Below are positions 8,622-18,102 of a stretch of DNA of 64,000 nucleotides, one piece after another. The stretch comes from Luteolibacter yonseiensis. GTDB taxonomy: Bacteria > Verrucomicrobiota > Verrucomicrobiia > Verrucomicrobiales > Akkermansiaceae. How positions within the stretch are numbered: position 1 is the stretch's first letter; every line of letters starts with the position of its first letter. The stretch covers positions 620,001 to 684,000 of the forward strand of contig NZ_JAENIK010000012.1 in assembly GCF_016595465.1 (NCBI RefSeq). The letters run 5' to 3'. The position numbers and the translations under genes are program-made. A model generated the notes under the pieces. The model was not told the origin of the DNA. It worked only from the letters and a program-made list of their open reading frames with translations, and ran no database searches.

Positions 8622-10085
8622 TTACAGGTAGCGGGATTTGAGGTGGGCCAGATAAGCGTCCGTGGAAGGCGCGGTGCCGGTGGCGGAGCGGATCAGTTCC
8701 GCCGGATCGAGCGTGGCGCCATGGGCATGCACGGATTTTCCCAGCCAGTCCAACAACGGCAGGTAATGCGCCTTGCCAATGGCGTCGGCAATGGCCTGCT
8801 GTTTCCCTGCGGCGGCGAAGAGCTGGGCTGAATTGATGTTTCCGAGCGTATAGGTGGCGAAGTAGCCGAGCCCACCCATCGACCAGTGGATGTCCTGCAG
8901 GCAGCCGTGGCGGTCGTCCTCCGGCGCGAAGCCGAAGAGTTCGCGGAAGCTTTCGTTCCAAGCGGCGGGCACGTCCTTGACCGCGAGTTTGCCGCTGACC
9001 ATGCGCCGCTCCAGCTCGAAACGCAGCAGGATGTGCAGGTCGTAGGTGGCCTCATCCGCCTCGACACGGATGGGAGAGAATTCGGCGCGCCAGAGGTAGC
9101 GGAGGAATTTTTCCAGCGGGAATCCGGCGAGTTGGGGGAAGGTGCCCTGTGCCACGGGATACCAATGCTCCCAGAACTCCCGCGAACGCCCGACGTGGTT
9201 TTCCCACAGCCGCGACTGGGACTCGTGGATGCCCAGCGAGACCGCGCTGCCGGATGGCAGTCCGAAGTCATCCTGAGGCAGTCCTTGTTCGTAAAGTCCG
9301 TGTCCCGCCTCGTGCAGGACGCCGAAGAGTGACGAGGTGAAATCCGACTCCATGTAGCGCGTGGTGAGGCGGATGTCCCTCGGTCCGAGGGTGGTGCAGA
9401 ACGGGTGCGTCGTGGTGTCGATGCGACCCGCATCAAAATCGAATCCGATGGACGCGGCGATGCGCGCGTTGAAATGCTGCTGGGCGGCGACGGGATAAGG
9501 GCCGGGAGGCAGCGAGGGGGCGTGTGAAGCGGAATGCTCGACCGCTCCCGCAGAGATTTCCCGCAGGGAAGGCCGCATTTCGTCGAACAACCGGGCGACA
9601 GCGGCGGTGCTGGTTCCGCGTTCGTAGCCGTCCAGCAACGCGTCGTAGGGTTCGTCCGCGTATCCCCACAGATCCGCTTTTTCGCGGGCGATGCCGAGCA
9701 AGGTTTCCAAATGCGGGGCGAAGGTGGAGAAATCCGACCGCTCGCGGGCGTCCGCCCACGCGTGCTTCGCGAGCGAACTGGCCACCGAGTCACGGGCGAC
9801 GAGTTCCACCGTCAGCTTCGTCGCGCGGTCGAACTCGCGGCGCATCTCCCGGAGATTGGCGGTTTTTTTGAAATCGGAGCCATCATCAGCCGCCTCGGCC
9901 TCTTCGAGATCCCTCCTCCATGCATCGGACGTGGAGAGTTCGTGGGCGCGTGAGGAGAGCCATGCGAGCTGATCCGCACGGTGCTTCGCGGCGGCTTCCG
10001 GCAGGTAGGTTTCCTGGTCCCAGCCGATGACGGCGGCGGACGAGTTGATGACCGCAAGCTCGCGGGCTTTTTCAAAAATCGGCAT
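8622..10085 (-). CDS. carboxypeptidase Taq-type metallopeptidase (M32)
   Basis: A zinc metallocarboxypeptidase that removes C-terminal residues from peptides in the cytosol. The 487-residue length fits M32. The zinc motif is HEAGH at 258-262 (H258, E259, H262), and the third ligand region is IHESQSRLWEN at about 286-296. GWDQETYLP at 21-29 and RDIRLTTRY at 236-244 are further M32 signatures. No signal peptide is seen. It is the first gene of a two-gene unit with tmk, whose start is 4 bases downstream. Metal ligands are intact, so an active enzyme is expected. Confidence 0.95.
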   Translation of the reverse strand: MPIFEKARELAVINSSAAVIGWDQETYLPEAAAKHRADQLAWLSSRAHELSTSDAWRRDLEEAEAADDGSDFKKTANLREMRREFDRATKLTVELVARDSVASSLAKHAWADARERSDFSTFAPHLETLLGIAREKADLWGYADEPYDALLDGYERGTSTAAVARLFDEMRPSLREISAGAVEHSASHAPSLPPGPYPVAAQQHFNARIAASIGFDFDAGRIDTTTHPFCTTLGPRDIRLTTRYMESDFTSSLFGVLHEAGHGLYEQGLPQDDFGLPSGSAVSLGIHESQSRLWENHVGRSREFWEHWYPVAQGTFPQLAGFPLEKFLRYLWRAEFSPIRVEADEATYDLHILLRFELERRMVSGKLAVKDVPAAWNESFRELFGFAPEDDRHGCLQDIHWSMGGLGYFATYTLGNINSAQLFAAAGKQQAIADAIGKAHYLPLLDWLGKSVHAHGATLDPAELIRSATGTAPSTDAYLAHLKSRYL

Positions 10086-10194
10086 GCGGGGTTTCTGAAT
10101 GAATCCCGCCGCGAGGCAAAGCCGGAAAATGGGGATTTGTGGGAAGACTTACGAGGAGCCACAGGTCATTCGACCCGGTTGCCTCCGCACGGCG

Positions 10195-11460
10195 TTACCG
10201 CAGGAACCGGCGGCGGACGTCTTCAGGGACGTTGTTCGCGGCGACCCATTGTTTCACTGCGGCAGCGTCCCGCTGCGACCATTCACCGAGCATGCGGTAA
10301 TAGAGACGGCGTTGTTGGTCGGGATTCGCGACGCCTTGGATCCATGCGGCGGACTGCTCGGGAGCGCGGGTGTTGCAGCTCCAGACGAACTCCTCGACGA
10401 CGTTGTCGTAGCCCGGTGTGCCTGCGAGCGTGGCGACCCATTTCGCGGTCTGGGTGATCTTGTTCATGTCGCCTGAGGACATGGCGGGGATGATGCCCCG
10501 GGCGGCCTCGCCCCGGGCTTCCGGTTGGAGGGATTTCAGCCAGAGGGCGGCCTCGTCAGGATCTTTCGAAGCGAGGGCCTGGGCGACGCCGCGGGCGGCG
10601 CGGATCTGGTCCTCGCCCGCGTTCATGGAAGCGAGCCATTTCGCGGCGTCCTCGGGATTTTTCTGGGCGAGCCGCTCGGCGATCATGGCGACGAATCCGC
10701 CCCGCAACGCATCGTCCTTGATGGTGGCGGGGTAGTTTTTCGCCGCATCGATGCCTTGGAGGAACAACGCGTCCGTGATCGCACCCGCGGCATATCCGCG
10801 CTCGTCGCTGCGTGGCATTTCCTCCGCGAGGCGGGTGGCGGAGGTCAGGTCGTTGCCTGCGATACCCCGGATGATGGAGGCCATGTAGGGATTCGGCCCC
10901 TCGCCGGTGAAGTTCGCCTTGGCCCATGCCTCGGCGGCGGCCGGGTCGTTGCCCGCCCAGGTTTCGAGAATGGTTCCGCGGCCGCGGCCTTCGCCGTTCT
11001 TACCGACGTATTCGAGCGCGGCAAGCGGGTCGAGCTTGGCCCATCCCTGCAGGATGAGGCCGAATTCGCCACGCGAATTGCCGAGATGGTCGAGATTGCG
11101 GAATTGTTCCGCGACGGCGGCGAACTGGTCAGGGCCGAGCTTTTCGATCATATCCATCAACGCGCGCTGGCGGGAAAAGGCATCCGTCATCTTCACAATC
11201 CCGCCGAGCTGCTCGACGGGGTCGATTCTGGGCCTGCCCGAGGGACCGCGGTCGGAATCGCGAGTTTTTCCCTCGCGGTCGGTTTCGGCACTCCCGGATG
11301 ATCCATCAGCACCGCGGGATGAGGAACGGGTGGAAAGAGCGGCTGTCCCACCACCTGTTCCGTCAGCGCCGGTCTCGCGAAAACTGTTCGCGATCATGGC
11401 TGCCGCGATGCCTACGGAAAACACGGCTCCGTGGGTGAAGATGAGGTTAGAGCGGTTCAT
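10195..11460 (-). CDS. exported or anchored alpha-helical repeat protein
   Basis: A 421-residue protein with an N-terminal hydrophobic segment (about 6-24, uncleaved anchor or signal). It continues with a low-complexity Ser/Gly/Asp-rich linker to about 85. The rest is a solenoid of about 35-residue helical repeats whose cores read WAGNDPAAAEAWAKA, KNPEDAAKWLASM, KDPDEAALWLKSL and RAPEQSAAWIQGV. The period and the conserved D/P-x-x-A-x-x-W pattern resemble TPR/HEAT-like scaffolds. No catalytic motif is visible. Similar Trp-repeat proteins are, from memory, abundant in Verrucomicrobia. It probably binds protein partners in the envelope. Co-directional with the SGNH gene upstream (33-base gap). 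Confidence 0.7.
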   Translation of the reverse strand: MNRSNLIFTHGAVFSVGIAAAMIANSFRETGADGTGGGTAALSTRSSSRGADGSSGSAETDREGKTRDSDRGPSGRPRIDPVEQLGGIVKMTDAFSRQRALMDMIEKLGPDQFAAVAEQFRNLDHLGNSRGEFGLILQGWAKLDPLAALEYVGKNGEGRGRGTILETWAGNDPAAAEAWAKANFTGEGPNPYMASIIRGIAGNDLTSATRLAEEMPRSDERGYAAGAITDALFLQGIDAAKNYPATIKDDALRGGFVAMIAERLAQKNPEDAAKWLASMNAGEDQIRAARGVAQALASKDPDEAALWLKSLQPEARGEAARGIIPAMSSGDMNKITQTAKWVATLAGTPGYDNVVEEFVWSCNTRAPEQSAAWIQGVANPDQQRRLYYRMLGEWSQRDAAAVKQWVAANNVPEDVRRRFLR

Positions 11461-11493
11461 GACAGGAGTTACGGAGTAGGGGATGCGGATGTT

Positions 11494-12789
11494 TCACTTC
11501 ACGGCGGTCACCATGATAGCGTGTTCGGCGGGTTGTTTTGCTTCGGAAATCGCTTTTTCCAACGGTGTCCGGGCTTTCTCCGTGAGCGCGAAGGCAGCCT
11601 CGGCATCCGCAGCACCTTCCGGACCATGGATGATGCTCTTGATCTGGCGTGTCTCATATTCCTGCTTTTTGGAAACGGCGTCCCAGATTTTTTTAAACAC
11701 CGGAACCAGCGGATTGTTGTCGAAGTCCTTGGCGAGGTTCACCCCGGCGGCGAGGTCCTTGGCGGTGTAAGTGCGGCTCTGGTCTCCCCAGGTCACGGTG
11801 TATGACTCGGCTTTGGGGGAGGTGACACGGAAGAGAAAACGGTTCAGCTCGTCATCGAAGGGCACCAGCGCCATGCCCGCGCGGATGGAATCGTCTTTAT
11901 CCGTCGCTCCCGGCCCGGGGCAGAAGGGCAGGCGGGTGCTGCGGAGGGTGATCTTCCCCCCGATGGAGGTGAGGACCTCGTGACCGTTCGCGGCGGTGGC
12001 TTTGCCGCTGGTTTCGTCGTAGCTCACGGCGCCGAGGTTTCCATCGACGCCCAGTCCCTTGAGAAATCCGTAGGCCATGATGACCTGTCCGGCCCACGCC
12101 GGGTGGACGCCGTCTTTTCCTGCGACCTTGAAGTCCGGGCCGAACTGTTTTTCCGCGTTGAAATCAGCGAGCAGCATGGGACGGTAGAGATCCGCGAAAG
12201 CGGCGTTCTTCGCCTTGGCGATTTCCACGTTGATGTTCCGGAAGCGGGAAAGGCTCAGGTTCAGGTCCTGCTGGGTGCCGGCGGCGGATTTCACCCAGTG
12301 TGGCACGGAGTCGATGATTCCGGGCGAGCCGATCACCACGCGGCAGCCGGATTCCTGGAAGACGGTGACGATGGCCGTCTGGTTCTTCCGGTATTCCGCG
12401 GCAATCCCGTCCTCGTAGGGGACGTAGCGGAAGTCGTTCATCCCATAGCAGGTCGTGGCCACGGTGGGCTTGAAGCGCAGCACGTCGTTTTTCATGCGCC
12501 CGAGGAAGCCACCCGCCTGCTCGCCGCTCCAGCCATACTGGCGGCAGGTGATTTCCAACTCCGGGTAGCTGGCGGTCAGGTAGGATTCGAGCAGGACCGA
12601 GTAGAGTTTCTGCTCGGTGATGGAGTCGCCGCAGATGGCGATGCGATCGCCTTTTTTCAGGAAAGGGGAAGCGGTATCCGGAGCCGGTTCCAGCACGTAG
12701 GCGGAAAGCTCCGCAGGCAGCGGAGGCAGTTCCCGGGCGGTGAGGGGCAGGACGGAAACAAACGGCAGTAACCAGGCGGCGCGGATCAT
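11494..12789 (-). CDS. secreted SGNH/GDSL hydrolase
   Basis: A 431-residue exported esterase-type enzyme. Residues 1-18 form a signal peptide (MIRAAWLLPFVSVLPLTA). Block I is AICGDSITEQ with the nucleophile Ser56. Block III is CYGMND (Asn118). Block V is KDGVHPAWAG with Asp226 and His229. The four SGNH residues are therefore present. SGNH enzymes of this type deacetylate or de-esterify carbohydrates and lipids; the substrate is unknown. A C-terminal domain of about 180 residues has no motif I recognise. The gene may be in one unit with the repeat protein downstream. Confidence 0.85.
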   Translation of the reverse strand: MIRAAWLLPFVSVLPLTARELPPLPAELSAYVLEPAPDTASPFLKKGDRIAICGDSITEQKLYSVLLESYLTASYPELEITCRQYGWSGEQAGGFLGRMKNDVLRFKPTVATTCYGMNDFRYVPYEDGIAAEYRKNQTAIVTVFQESGCRVVIGSPGIIDSVPHWVKSAAGTQQDLNLSLSRFRNINVEIAKAKNAAFADLYRPMLLADFNAEKQFGPDFKVAGKDGVHPAWAGQVIMAYGFLKGLGVDGNLGAVSYDETSGKATAANGHEVLTSIGGKITLRSTRLPFCPGPGATDKDDSIRAGMALVPFDDELNRFLFRVTSPKAESYTVTWGDQSRTYTAKDLAAGVNLAKDFDNNPLVPVFKKIWDAVSKKQEYETRQIKSIIHGPEGAADAEAAFALTEKARTPLEKAISEAKQPAEHAIMVTAVK

Positions 12790-12869
12790 GTGGCGTAAAC
12801 GATCCCGGCCCCGCTCATTTTACAAGTGAATCGTGCGGAAGGCGTTTTATTCCTCCGTCATTTCGATAT

Positions 12870-13910
12870 TCAATCGAAGAACTCGAGTTGCTCGACCTCC
12901 TGCGGGTCAGTGAAGCGCACGCCGACCCCGAGGAGTCTCACCGCCCGGGCGTTTCCGCGTTTCCAGGCTTCAGCGAGGAGGTCTTCGAAAACCGAAATGT
13001 CCACCACGTGCCCGGCGCGTTCGGCGGTGGTGCGGTCGAAGTCCGCGAATTTCATTTTCACCACCAACGAACGGATGGTGCGGTCCGAGTGGGACTTCGC
13101 GAGATCTTCCAGCAGTCCCTCGATCATGCCACGCATCGGCGGGATGAGGGCTGGCAGCGTGGTGATGTTTTCGGAAAAGGTCGTCTCGCTGCTCACCGAT
13201 TTCCGGGTGCGGTCGGGCGTGACGGCGCGGTCGTCCATCCCCCGGCACAGGTGCCACAGCTCGATGCCCCATTTCCCGAAACGCTGGGAAAGCTCGATCT
13301 GGTCGAGCTTCTGCAGGTCCCCGCATGTTTCGATGCCGAGCACGGTGAGTTTCTCACGCATCTTTTTCCCCACGCCCCAGATACGTCCGACGGGCAGCTT
13401 TTCGAGAAACGCCGGGATCTCCTCCTCGGTCACCTGTTTCTGACCGTTCGGCTTGTGCCAGTCGGAGGCGATCTTGGCGATGAGTTTGTTGGGAGCGATC
13501 CCGGCGGAGGCGGTGAGTCCGGTTTCTTCAAAAATCTGAGCGCGGATCTCACGGGCCACCGCGGCACCGTTGGACTCCAGGTGCGAGACATCGAGGTAGG
13601 CCTCGTCCAGCGAGAGCGGCTCGATGAGGTCGGTGAACCGTCCGAAAATGGCACGGATCCGGGAGCTGACCGAGCGGTAAAGATCGAACCTCACCGGCAC
13701 GAGGATGAGCTGCGGACAAAGTTCGAGCGCCTTGAAGACAGGCATCGCGGAGCGGCAGCCGTATTTGCGGGCCTCGTAGTTCGCCGTGGTCAGCACGCCG
13801 CGCCGCTCGCCACCGCCCACGCCCACGGGCTTGCCGCGCAAGGCGGGGTTCTCCCGTTCCTCGATGGCGGCGTAGAAGCAGTCCATGTCGATGTGGATGA
13901 TTTTTCTCAA
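12870..13910 (-). CDS. dinB: DNA polymerase IV (Y-family)
   Basis: Error-prone translesion polymerase. The 346-residue length matches DinB. The catalytic acidic residues are visible: Asp8 (IHIDMDCFYA, with the steric gate F12) and Asp102/Glu103 (SLDEAYLDVS). The helix-hairpin-helix thumb region contains GRIWGVGKKM, and the little-finger domain follows. The C-terminus ends QVEQLEFFD-like, here VEQLEFFD, which is a beta-clamp-binding type tail (QLxLF-like). No LexA box was recognised in the 168-base upstream gap. It stands alone on its strand and is divergent from the GFA gene. Confidence 0.96.
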   Translation of the reverse strand: MRKIIHIDMDCFYAAIEERENPALRGKPVGVGGGERRGVLTTANYEARKYGCRSAMPVFKALELCPQLILVPVRFDLYRSVSSRIRAIFGRFTDLIEPLSLDEAYLDVSHLESNGAAVAREIRAQIFEETGLTASAGIAPNKLIAKIASDWHKPNGQKQVTEEEIPAFLEKLPVGRIWGVGKKMREKLTVLGIETCGDLQKLDQIELSQRFGKWGIELWHLCRGMDDRAVTPDRTRKSVSSETTFSENITTLPALIPPMRGMIEGLLEDLAKSHSDRTIRSLVVKMKFADFDRTTAERAGHVVDISVFEDLLAEAWKRGNARAVRLLGVGVRFTDPQEVEQLEFFD

Positions 13911-14078
13911 GCGGCGGGCACAGTGTCGGCTGCGGAGGCGGGATGCGCCACAGCAAATCCGGGAACCCCGGGATTTTCAACGCGGCTGCGGCGGTGTCGC
14001 GATACGCCGGGGGGACGCATGCGGGGACTGTCATTTCGGAGTGGAGAAAACGGCGGGTGCGGTCATGTTTGAGGCACG

Positions 14079-14516
14079 ATGAACTTGCCGATCACTGGAG
14101 GATGCATTTGCGGGGCGGTGCGATACGAGAGCACGGCGGAACCGGTGCTGATGTTGAAATGCCACTGTCGCGACTGCCAGCGGATCACGGGCGGACCTTA
14201 TGTGCCTGTGGTTGTTTTCCCCTATCCGGCGTTCCGGCTGACACAGGGAGAGGTCCGGCGGCATTCCACCGCGACCGAGGGTGGAGGACATAATGTGCGC
14301 GGGTTTTGTCCGGAGTGCGGTTCCCGGCTGACGGGCGCGGAAAATGCGGAACGGGGCATCATCGGCGTGGTGGCGTCGAGTCTCGACGATCCGGCCATTT
14401 TCCAGCCGAAGTTCGAGATATACGTGGAAGATGCCCAGCCGTGGGATTTCATGGACTCCTCGACGCGCAAATTTTCCGGACATTTTTCGAAAAAGCCGGA
14501 GGCCGACACTCCATGA
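14079..14516 (+). CDS. GFA/CENP-V family zinc protein
   Basis: A 145-residue protein of the glutathione-dependent formaldehyde-activating enzyme (GFA/CENP-V) fold. Its zinc ligands are C9 and C11 (GGCICGAVRYE), C28, C30 and C33 (KCHCRDCQRITG), and C77 and C80 (GFCPECGSRL), the full set of the family. The original S-hydroxymethylglutathione claim for the family is disputed, so the reaction is not assigned. It is the first plus-strand gene after dinB, followed 64 bases later by a GNAT gene. Confidence 0.9.
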   Translation: MNLPITGGCICGAVRYESTAEPVLMLKCHCRDCQRITGGPYVPVVVFPYPAFRLTQGEVRRHSTATEGGGHNVRGFCPECGSRLTGAENAERGIIGVVASSLDDPAIFQPKFEIYVEDAQPWDFMDSSTRKFSGHFSKKPEADTP

Positions 14517-14580
14517 GCTTGTTGACCTATCCCGAAATCTTCAGCAGTCTTGGTGAGGATTTTGGAGAATCCGCGAAAAA

Positions 14581-15138
14581 ATGCAGTCATCCCTTCCCGA
14601 ACAGATCGAATCCGAACGTCTCGTCATCCGGGTGGCACGACCGGGAGATGGGGCGGTCTTCAACGCCGCCATTCTCGGATCGCTTGAAAGTCTCGCGCCG
14701 TGGCTGGCCTGGGTCACTCCACCGCCCACCCTCGAACAGTCGGAAAATTCCTGTCGCCAGGCTCATGCGAGATTTCTGCTGAACGAGGATCTGATGGCAT
14801 TCTTTTTCCTCAAGGTGGACGGTTCCCTTGTCGGAGGCAGCGGTCTGCACGATGCGGACTGGGATCTCAGGCATTTCGAAATGGGATACTGGGGGAATTC
14901 GAAATACGCGGGACTTGGACTGATGACGGAAGGGGTTTCGGCACTGGCTGGCCACGCGCTGGGATCCTTGGGTGCCTCACGGGTTTTCCTCACCACCGAT
15001 GACAGGAACGTGGCGAGCTGGAAACTGGCGGAAAGGGTGGGATTCGAACTGGAGGGCACCATGAGAAACGAACGCAGGAACCTCGCGGGTGCGCTGCGGA
15101 ACACACGGGTCTATTCCAGGATACCTTCGAATGTTTGA
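14581..15138 (+). CDS. GNAT N-acetyltransferase (RimJ/RimL type)
   Basis: A 185-residue acetyltransferase. It has the RimJ/RimL layout: the N-terminal strand SERLVIRVARPGDG, ALAPWLAWV-like helix (SLAPWLAWV), the acceptor-side strand GSGLHDADWDLRHFEMGYWG, and the acetyl-CoA pyrophosphate loop region GLGLMTEGVSALAGHAL. The last conserved part, VFLTTDDRNVASWKLAERVGFELEG, is typical of this subgroup. It acetylates an amine, perhaps a ribosomal protein N-terminus or small molecule. It overlaps the start of the Nudix gene by 8 bases, so the two are probably translated together. Confidence 0.9.
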   Translation: MQSSLPEQIESERLVIRVARPGDGAVFNAAILGSLESLAPWLAWVTPPPTLEQSENSCRQAHARFLLNEDLMAFFFLKVDGSLVGGSGLHDADWDLRHFEMGYWGNSKYAGLGLMTEGVSALAGHALGSLGASRVFLTTDDRNVASWKLAERVGFELEGTMRNERRNLAGALRNTRVYSRIPSNV

Positions 15139-15631
15139 TGACAAAAATCCCACTTCGGGCATTGATGGTCGATCGGGAACTCCCCGTCTGGCATCAAGGG
15201 TCATTCTTATCGACGAGCGAAGCCGCGTGCTTTTCTGCCGGGGAGTCGAACCCGTCACAGGAGCGGTTTTCTGGGTGATGCCCGGTGGTGGTCTGGAAGC
15301 GGGGGAGACGTTTGAAGACGCGGCCCGTCGGGAGGTCCGTGAGGAGACCGGTCTGGTGGTGTCGCCCGGGTCTTGCGTATGGCACCGGCGTCACCGGCAT
15401 GTGTGGGATGGGAAGGAGATCGACCAGTTTGAGAAATTTTTTGTGGTGCGGGTGGGATACAAGGAGATCCGCGGGGATAAACCGGATGGATATGTGAAGG
15501 AATACCGCTGGTGGGGTGTGGAGGAGATGATGGAATCCGGACAGGATTTCGTGCCGCGCAGGGCCATGGAACTGCTGCCGGGAGTTCTGACAGGAGGATC
15601 AAACCTTGAGATCGTGGATTGCGGGGTTTGA
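15131..15631 (+). CDS. Nudix hydrolase
   Basis: A 166-residue Nudix pyrophosphohydrolase that cleaves a nucleoside diphosphate linked to another group, using Mg2+. The Nudix box is complete at residues 53-75: G53, E59, R67-E68 and E71-E72 in REVREETG. The start at 15131 (ATG) overlaps the end of the GNAT gene by 8 bases; the frame remains open to 15089 but that would overlap GNAT further. The substrate cannot be predicted. A bidirectional terminator at 15694-15724 follows. Confidence 0.9.
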   Translation: MFDDKNPTSGIDGRSGTPRLASRVILIDERSRVLFCRGVEPVTGAVFWVMPGGGLEAGETFEDAARREVREETGLVVSPGSCVWHRRHRHVWDGKEIDQFEKFFVVRVGYKEIRGDKPDGYVKEYRWWGVEEMMESGQDFVPRRAMELLPGVLTGGSNLEIVDCGV

Positions 15632-15693
15632 CCAGATGGTATTTCAGCCAGACCGGTGCGGGGGCTGTGTTCTGCCACCGAGCTTTATAATAG

Positions 15694-15724
15694 AAATGCG
15701 CCGGACGTCGTGTCCGGCGCATTT
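15694..15724. terminator. bidirectional Rho-independent terminator
   Basis: A perfect 13-base stem, AAATGCGCCGGAC (15694-15706) against its reverse complement (15712-15724), with a 5-base loop. A-rich and T-rich flanks serve both strands. It lies between the convergent Nudix (plus) and pgi (minus) genes and can terminate both. Confidence 0.85.
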
Positions 15725-15754
15725 TGGTTTCAGGATGAAGCCAATCCTTGTGGA

Positions 15755-17308
15755 TCAGATCTGGAAGCTGTCGTCCGCAGGGGTCGCGCCGATGGAGATC
15801 TGGACCTCGCCGTTCGCGGAGAGGTGGGTGAGGCAGTGGTAGACATCCTCGGGATCCGCATCGATCTCGGTGGCGATTTCCCCGGCGGTCTTGGCCCATG
15901 AGGTGATGTGGCCGCGCACCTTGTTGAGTGTGTCGATGAAGGCTCCGGCGGCTTTTTTACCCGCTTCCACACCGGGCTGGTGGTAGGCGTTGATGTTCAC
16001 CAGCGAGGCATAGAACGATACGGTGCGCTCGAAGAGGGCGATGAGCAGGCCGAGCTGGAACGGAGTGACCTCCGGAATGGAAATGGTGAGGGACTTGCGG
16101 CCGGACTCGTGGAGAGCCTTGCGGGTGCCGCGGAGGAAACCCTGGAGGTAGTCGGCGGTGGTGGTGCCGGGATCGACCTCGATGCTGTTTCCGGAGCGGC
16201 CCTTGCGGACTTCGATGAAGGTGGCGAAGAAGTTGTTCACCCCGTCGCGGAGCTGTTGGACGTAGGCGTGCTGGTCGGTGGAACCCTTGTTTCCATAAAC
16301 GGCGATGCCCTGGTTCACCGGGTTGCCGTCGAGGTCCAGTTCCTTGCCGAGCGACTCCATGACGAGCTGCTGCAGGTATTTTGAAAAGAGGACGAGCGAG
16401 TCCTTGTAGGGCAGGACGACCATATCCTTTTCACCCTTGCCGTTGGTGGCGCTGTACCAGGCGATCGCGAGCTGCATGGAGGCGTTCTTCGCGGCCTCTG
16501 TCTTGCGGGTCTCCACGTCCATCGCGGCGGCGCCTGCGAGCAGCGCATCGATGTCGAGGCCTTGCAAGGCGGCAGGCACGAGGCCCACGGTGGAGAGCAC
16601 GGAGGTGCGCCCGCCGACCCAGTCTTCCATCGGGAAGCGGGCGATGAAATTCTGTTGCGCGGCGTATTGGTCGAGTTTGGAGCCGGTCCCGGTGACGGCC
16701 ACGGCGTGGCGGCCGAAGTCGAGGCCCGCCGCTTCATACGCGGCCTTTGCCTCCAGCATGCCATTCCGCGTTTCGGCGGTGCCGCCGGATTTGGAAATGA
16801 CCAGGACGAGGGTTTTGTCGAGTCCCGTGTGGGAGAGCCGGGCGATCACCGTGTCCATGCCGGCGGGGTCCGTGTTGTCGAAGAAATGCAGCGCGAGCCG
16901 GGCGTTCTGGCCGATGGCTTCGGTGACGAGCTGGGGACCGAGGGCCGAACCGCCGATGCCGATGAGCAGGACCTGTTGGAAATTTCCGCCCGTCGGAGAG
17001 GAGACCGCGCCGGTGTGGACCTTTTCCGCGAAGCGCTTGAGGTTTTCCAACGGCTCGGTGATGGAACGGCGCACTTCTTCATTTGGGGCCAGGGCGGCGT
17101 TCCGGAGCCAGTAGTGACCGACCATGCGACCTTCGTCCGGGTTGACAATTTGTCCGGCCTCAAGCGCGGCCATGTCGGTGAACGCCTTGTCGATCTTCGG
17201 CTGGAGCGAGGCGACCAGCCCGGGCGCGATGTCCATGAGCGAGAGGTCGAGGGAGAAGCCGTGTTGCGGGTATCGGACGAGACTTTGGTTGTAGGATTGC
17301 CAGGACAT
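15755..17308 (-). CDS. pgi: glucose-6-phosphate isomerase
   Basis: Interconverts glucose-6-phosphate and fructose-6-phosphate. The 517-residue protein has the SIS-type sugar-isomerase core: [38 protein letters not shown] and [29 protein letters not shown] follows near 435-450, where the common core ends. An extra C-terminal segment of about 60 residues ([20 protein letters not shown]...) reads like a winged-helix and is close in character to cyanobacterial-length PGIs. It is convergent with the Nudix gene and lies 91 bases downstream of the apt start. Confidence 0.96.
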   Translation of the reverse strand: MSWQSYNQSLVRYPQHGFSLDLSLMDIAPGLVASLQPKIDKAFTDMAALEAGQIVNPDEGRMVGHYWLRNAALAPNEEVRRSITEPLENLKRFAEKVHTGAVSSPTGGNFQQVLLIGIGGSALGPQLVTEAIGQNARLALHFFDNTDPAGMDTVIARLSHTGLDKTLVLVISKSGGTAETRNGMLEAKAAYEAAGLDFGRHAVAVTGTGSKLDQYAAQQNFIARFPMEDWVGGRTSVLSTVGLVPAALQGLDIDALLAGAAAMDVETRKTEAAKNASMQLAIAWYSATNGKGEKDMVVLPYKDSLVLFSKYLQQLVMESLGKELDLDGNPVNQGIAVYGNKGSTDQHAYVQQLRDGVNNFFATFIEVRKGRSGNSIEVDPGTTTADYLQGFLRGTRKALHESGRKSLTISIPEVTPFQLGLLIALFERTVSFYASLVNINAYHQPGVEAGKKAAGAFIDTLNKVRGHITSWAKTAGEIATEIDADPEDVYHCLTHLSANGEVQISIGATPADDSFQI

Positions 17309-17399
17309 GTTGCGGTGGTTTTAGGAAAAATGGACGGTGCGGATCAACCCGCGAAACGGGTGGGCGGATGAAAAACGAGGGACCGGGGGATTAGCAGGG

Positions 17400-17918
17400 T
17401 TAATAGGTGATGATGGAATTCACAGTGTGGCGAGCGAGTTTTTCGCGGCCATTGAGGAAGCCCAGCTCGATCAGCACCGAGATGCCGACAAGGTCCGCGC
17501 CGAGCGTTTCTAGCAACTCCACCGCGGCCGCAGCCGTGCCTCCGGTGGCGAGCAGGTCGTCCACCATCAGGATCGTCTCACCGGGGCGGATGGCGTCCTG
17601 GTGGAGTTCCACGACGTTCTCGCCATATTCCAACGAGTAGGAGGCTTCGTGGGTCTTCCACGGAAGCTTGCCTTTTTTCCGCACCGGAATGAATCCCGCG
17701 CCGAGCCGGTCCGCGACCGCCGCCGCGAAGATAAAACCACGTGCGTCGATGCCGACGACCTTGTCGATCCTCACCCCGCCGGTGGTGTCGCAAAGCAGTG
17801 AGATGGCCTCGTGGAAAAGCTTCCCATCCGCCAGCACCGGGGTGATGTCCTTGAAAATGATCCCGGGCTTGGGAAAATCGACCACATCACGGATGGCGGA
17901 GCGGAGGGCGGCGGACAT
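17400..17918 (-). CDS. apt: adenine phosphoribosyltransferase
   Basis: Salvages adenine with PRPP to AMP. The 172-residue length is typical. The N-terminus has AIRDVVDFPKPGIIFKDITPVLAD, then KVVGIDARGFIFAAAVADRL. The PRPP-binding loop is ILMVDDLLATGGTAAA. VGISVLIELGFLNGREKL closes the fold. The ATG at 17918 was chosen because Apt proteins begin a few residues before this motif; a 14-residue extension to 17960 has no conserved character. It lies upstream of pgi on the same strand. Confidence 0.95.
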   Translation of the reverse strand: MSAALRSAIRDVVDFPKPGIIFKDITPVLADGKLFHEAISLLCDTTGGVRIDKVVGIDARGFIFAAAVADRLGAGFIPVRKKGKLPWKTHEASYSLEYGENVVELHQDAIRPGETILMVDDLLATGGTAAAAVELLETLGADLVGISVLIELGFLNGREKLARHTVNSIITY

Positions 17919-18102
17919 GGAGGGAAGGCTAGACCGGTGCCGGGACGAATGAAACGGCAAAAACGGGGTAGGCGGATTCTTTGTGGAAACGACTGGTCTG
18001 ATTCCGGTAGAACACAGGCTTCTGTCGGATCCGGCCGATTAAACCACCCATACTGCCGTCAGCTGTCACGGACCATACAAAAGTGTCATGTCGCGCGGAG
18101 CA

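Noticed and set aside
13963..13985. AAATCC...GGATTT hairpin upstream of dinB as a LexA-type operator
   Set aside because: The arms do not resemble a known LexA box and the stem is imperfect; no further support.
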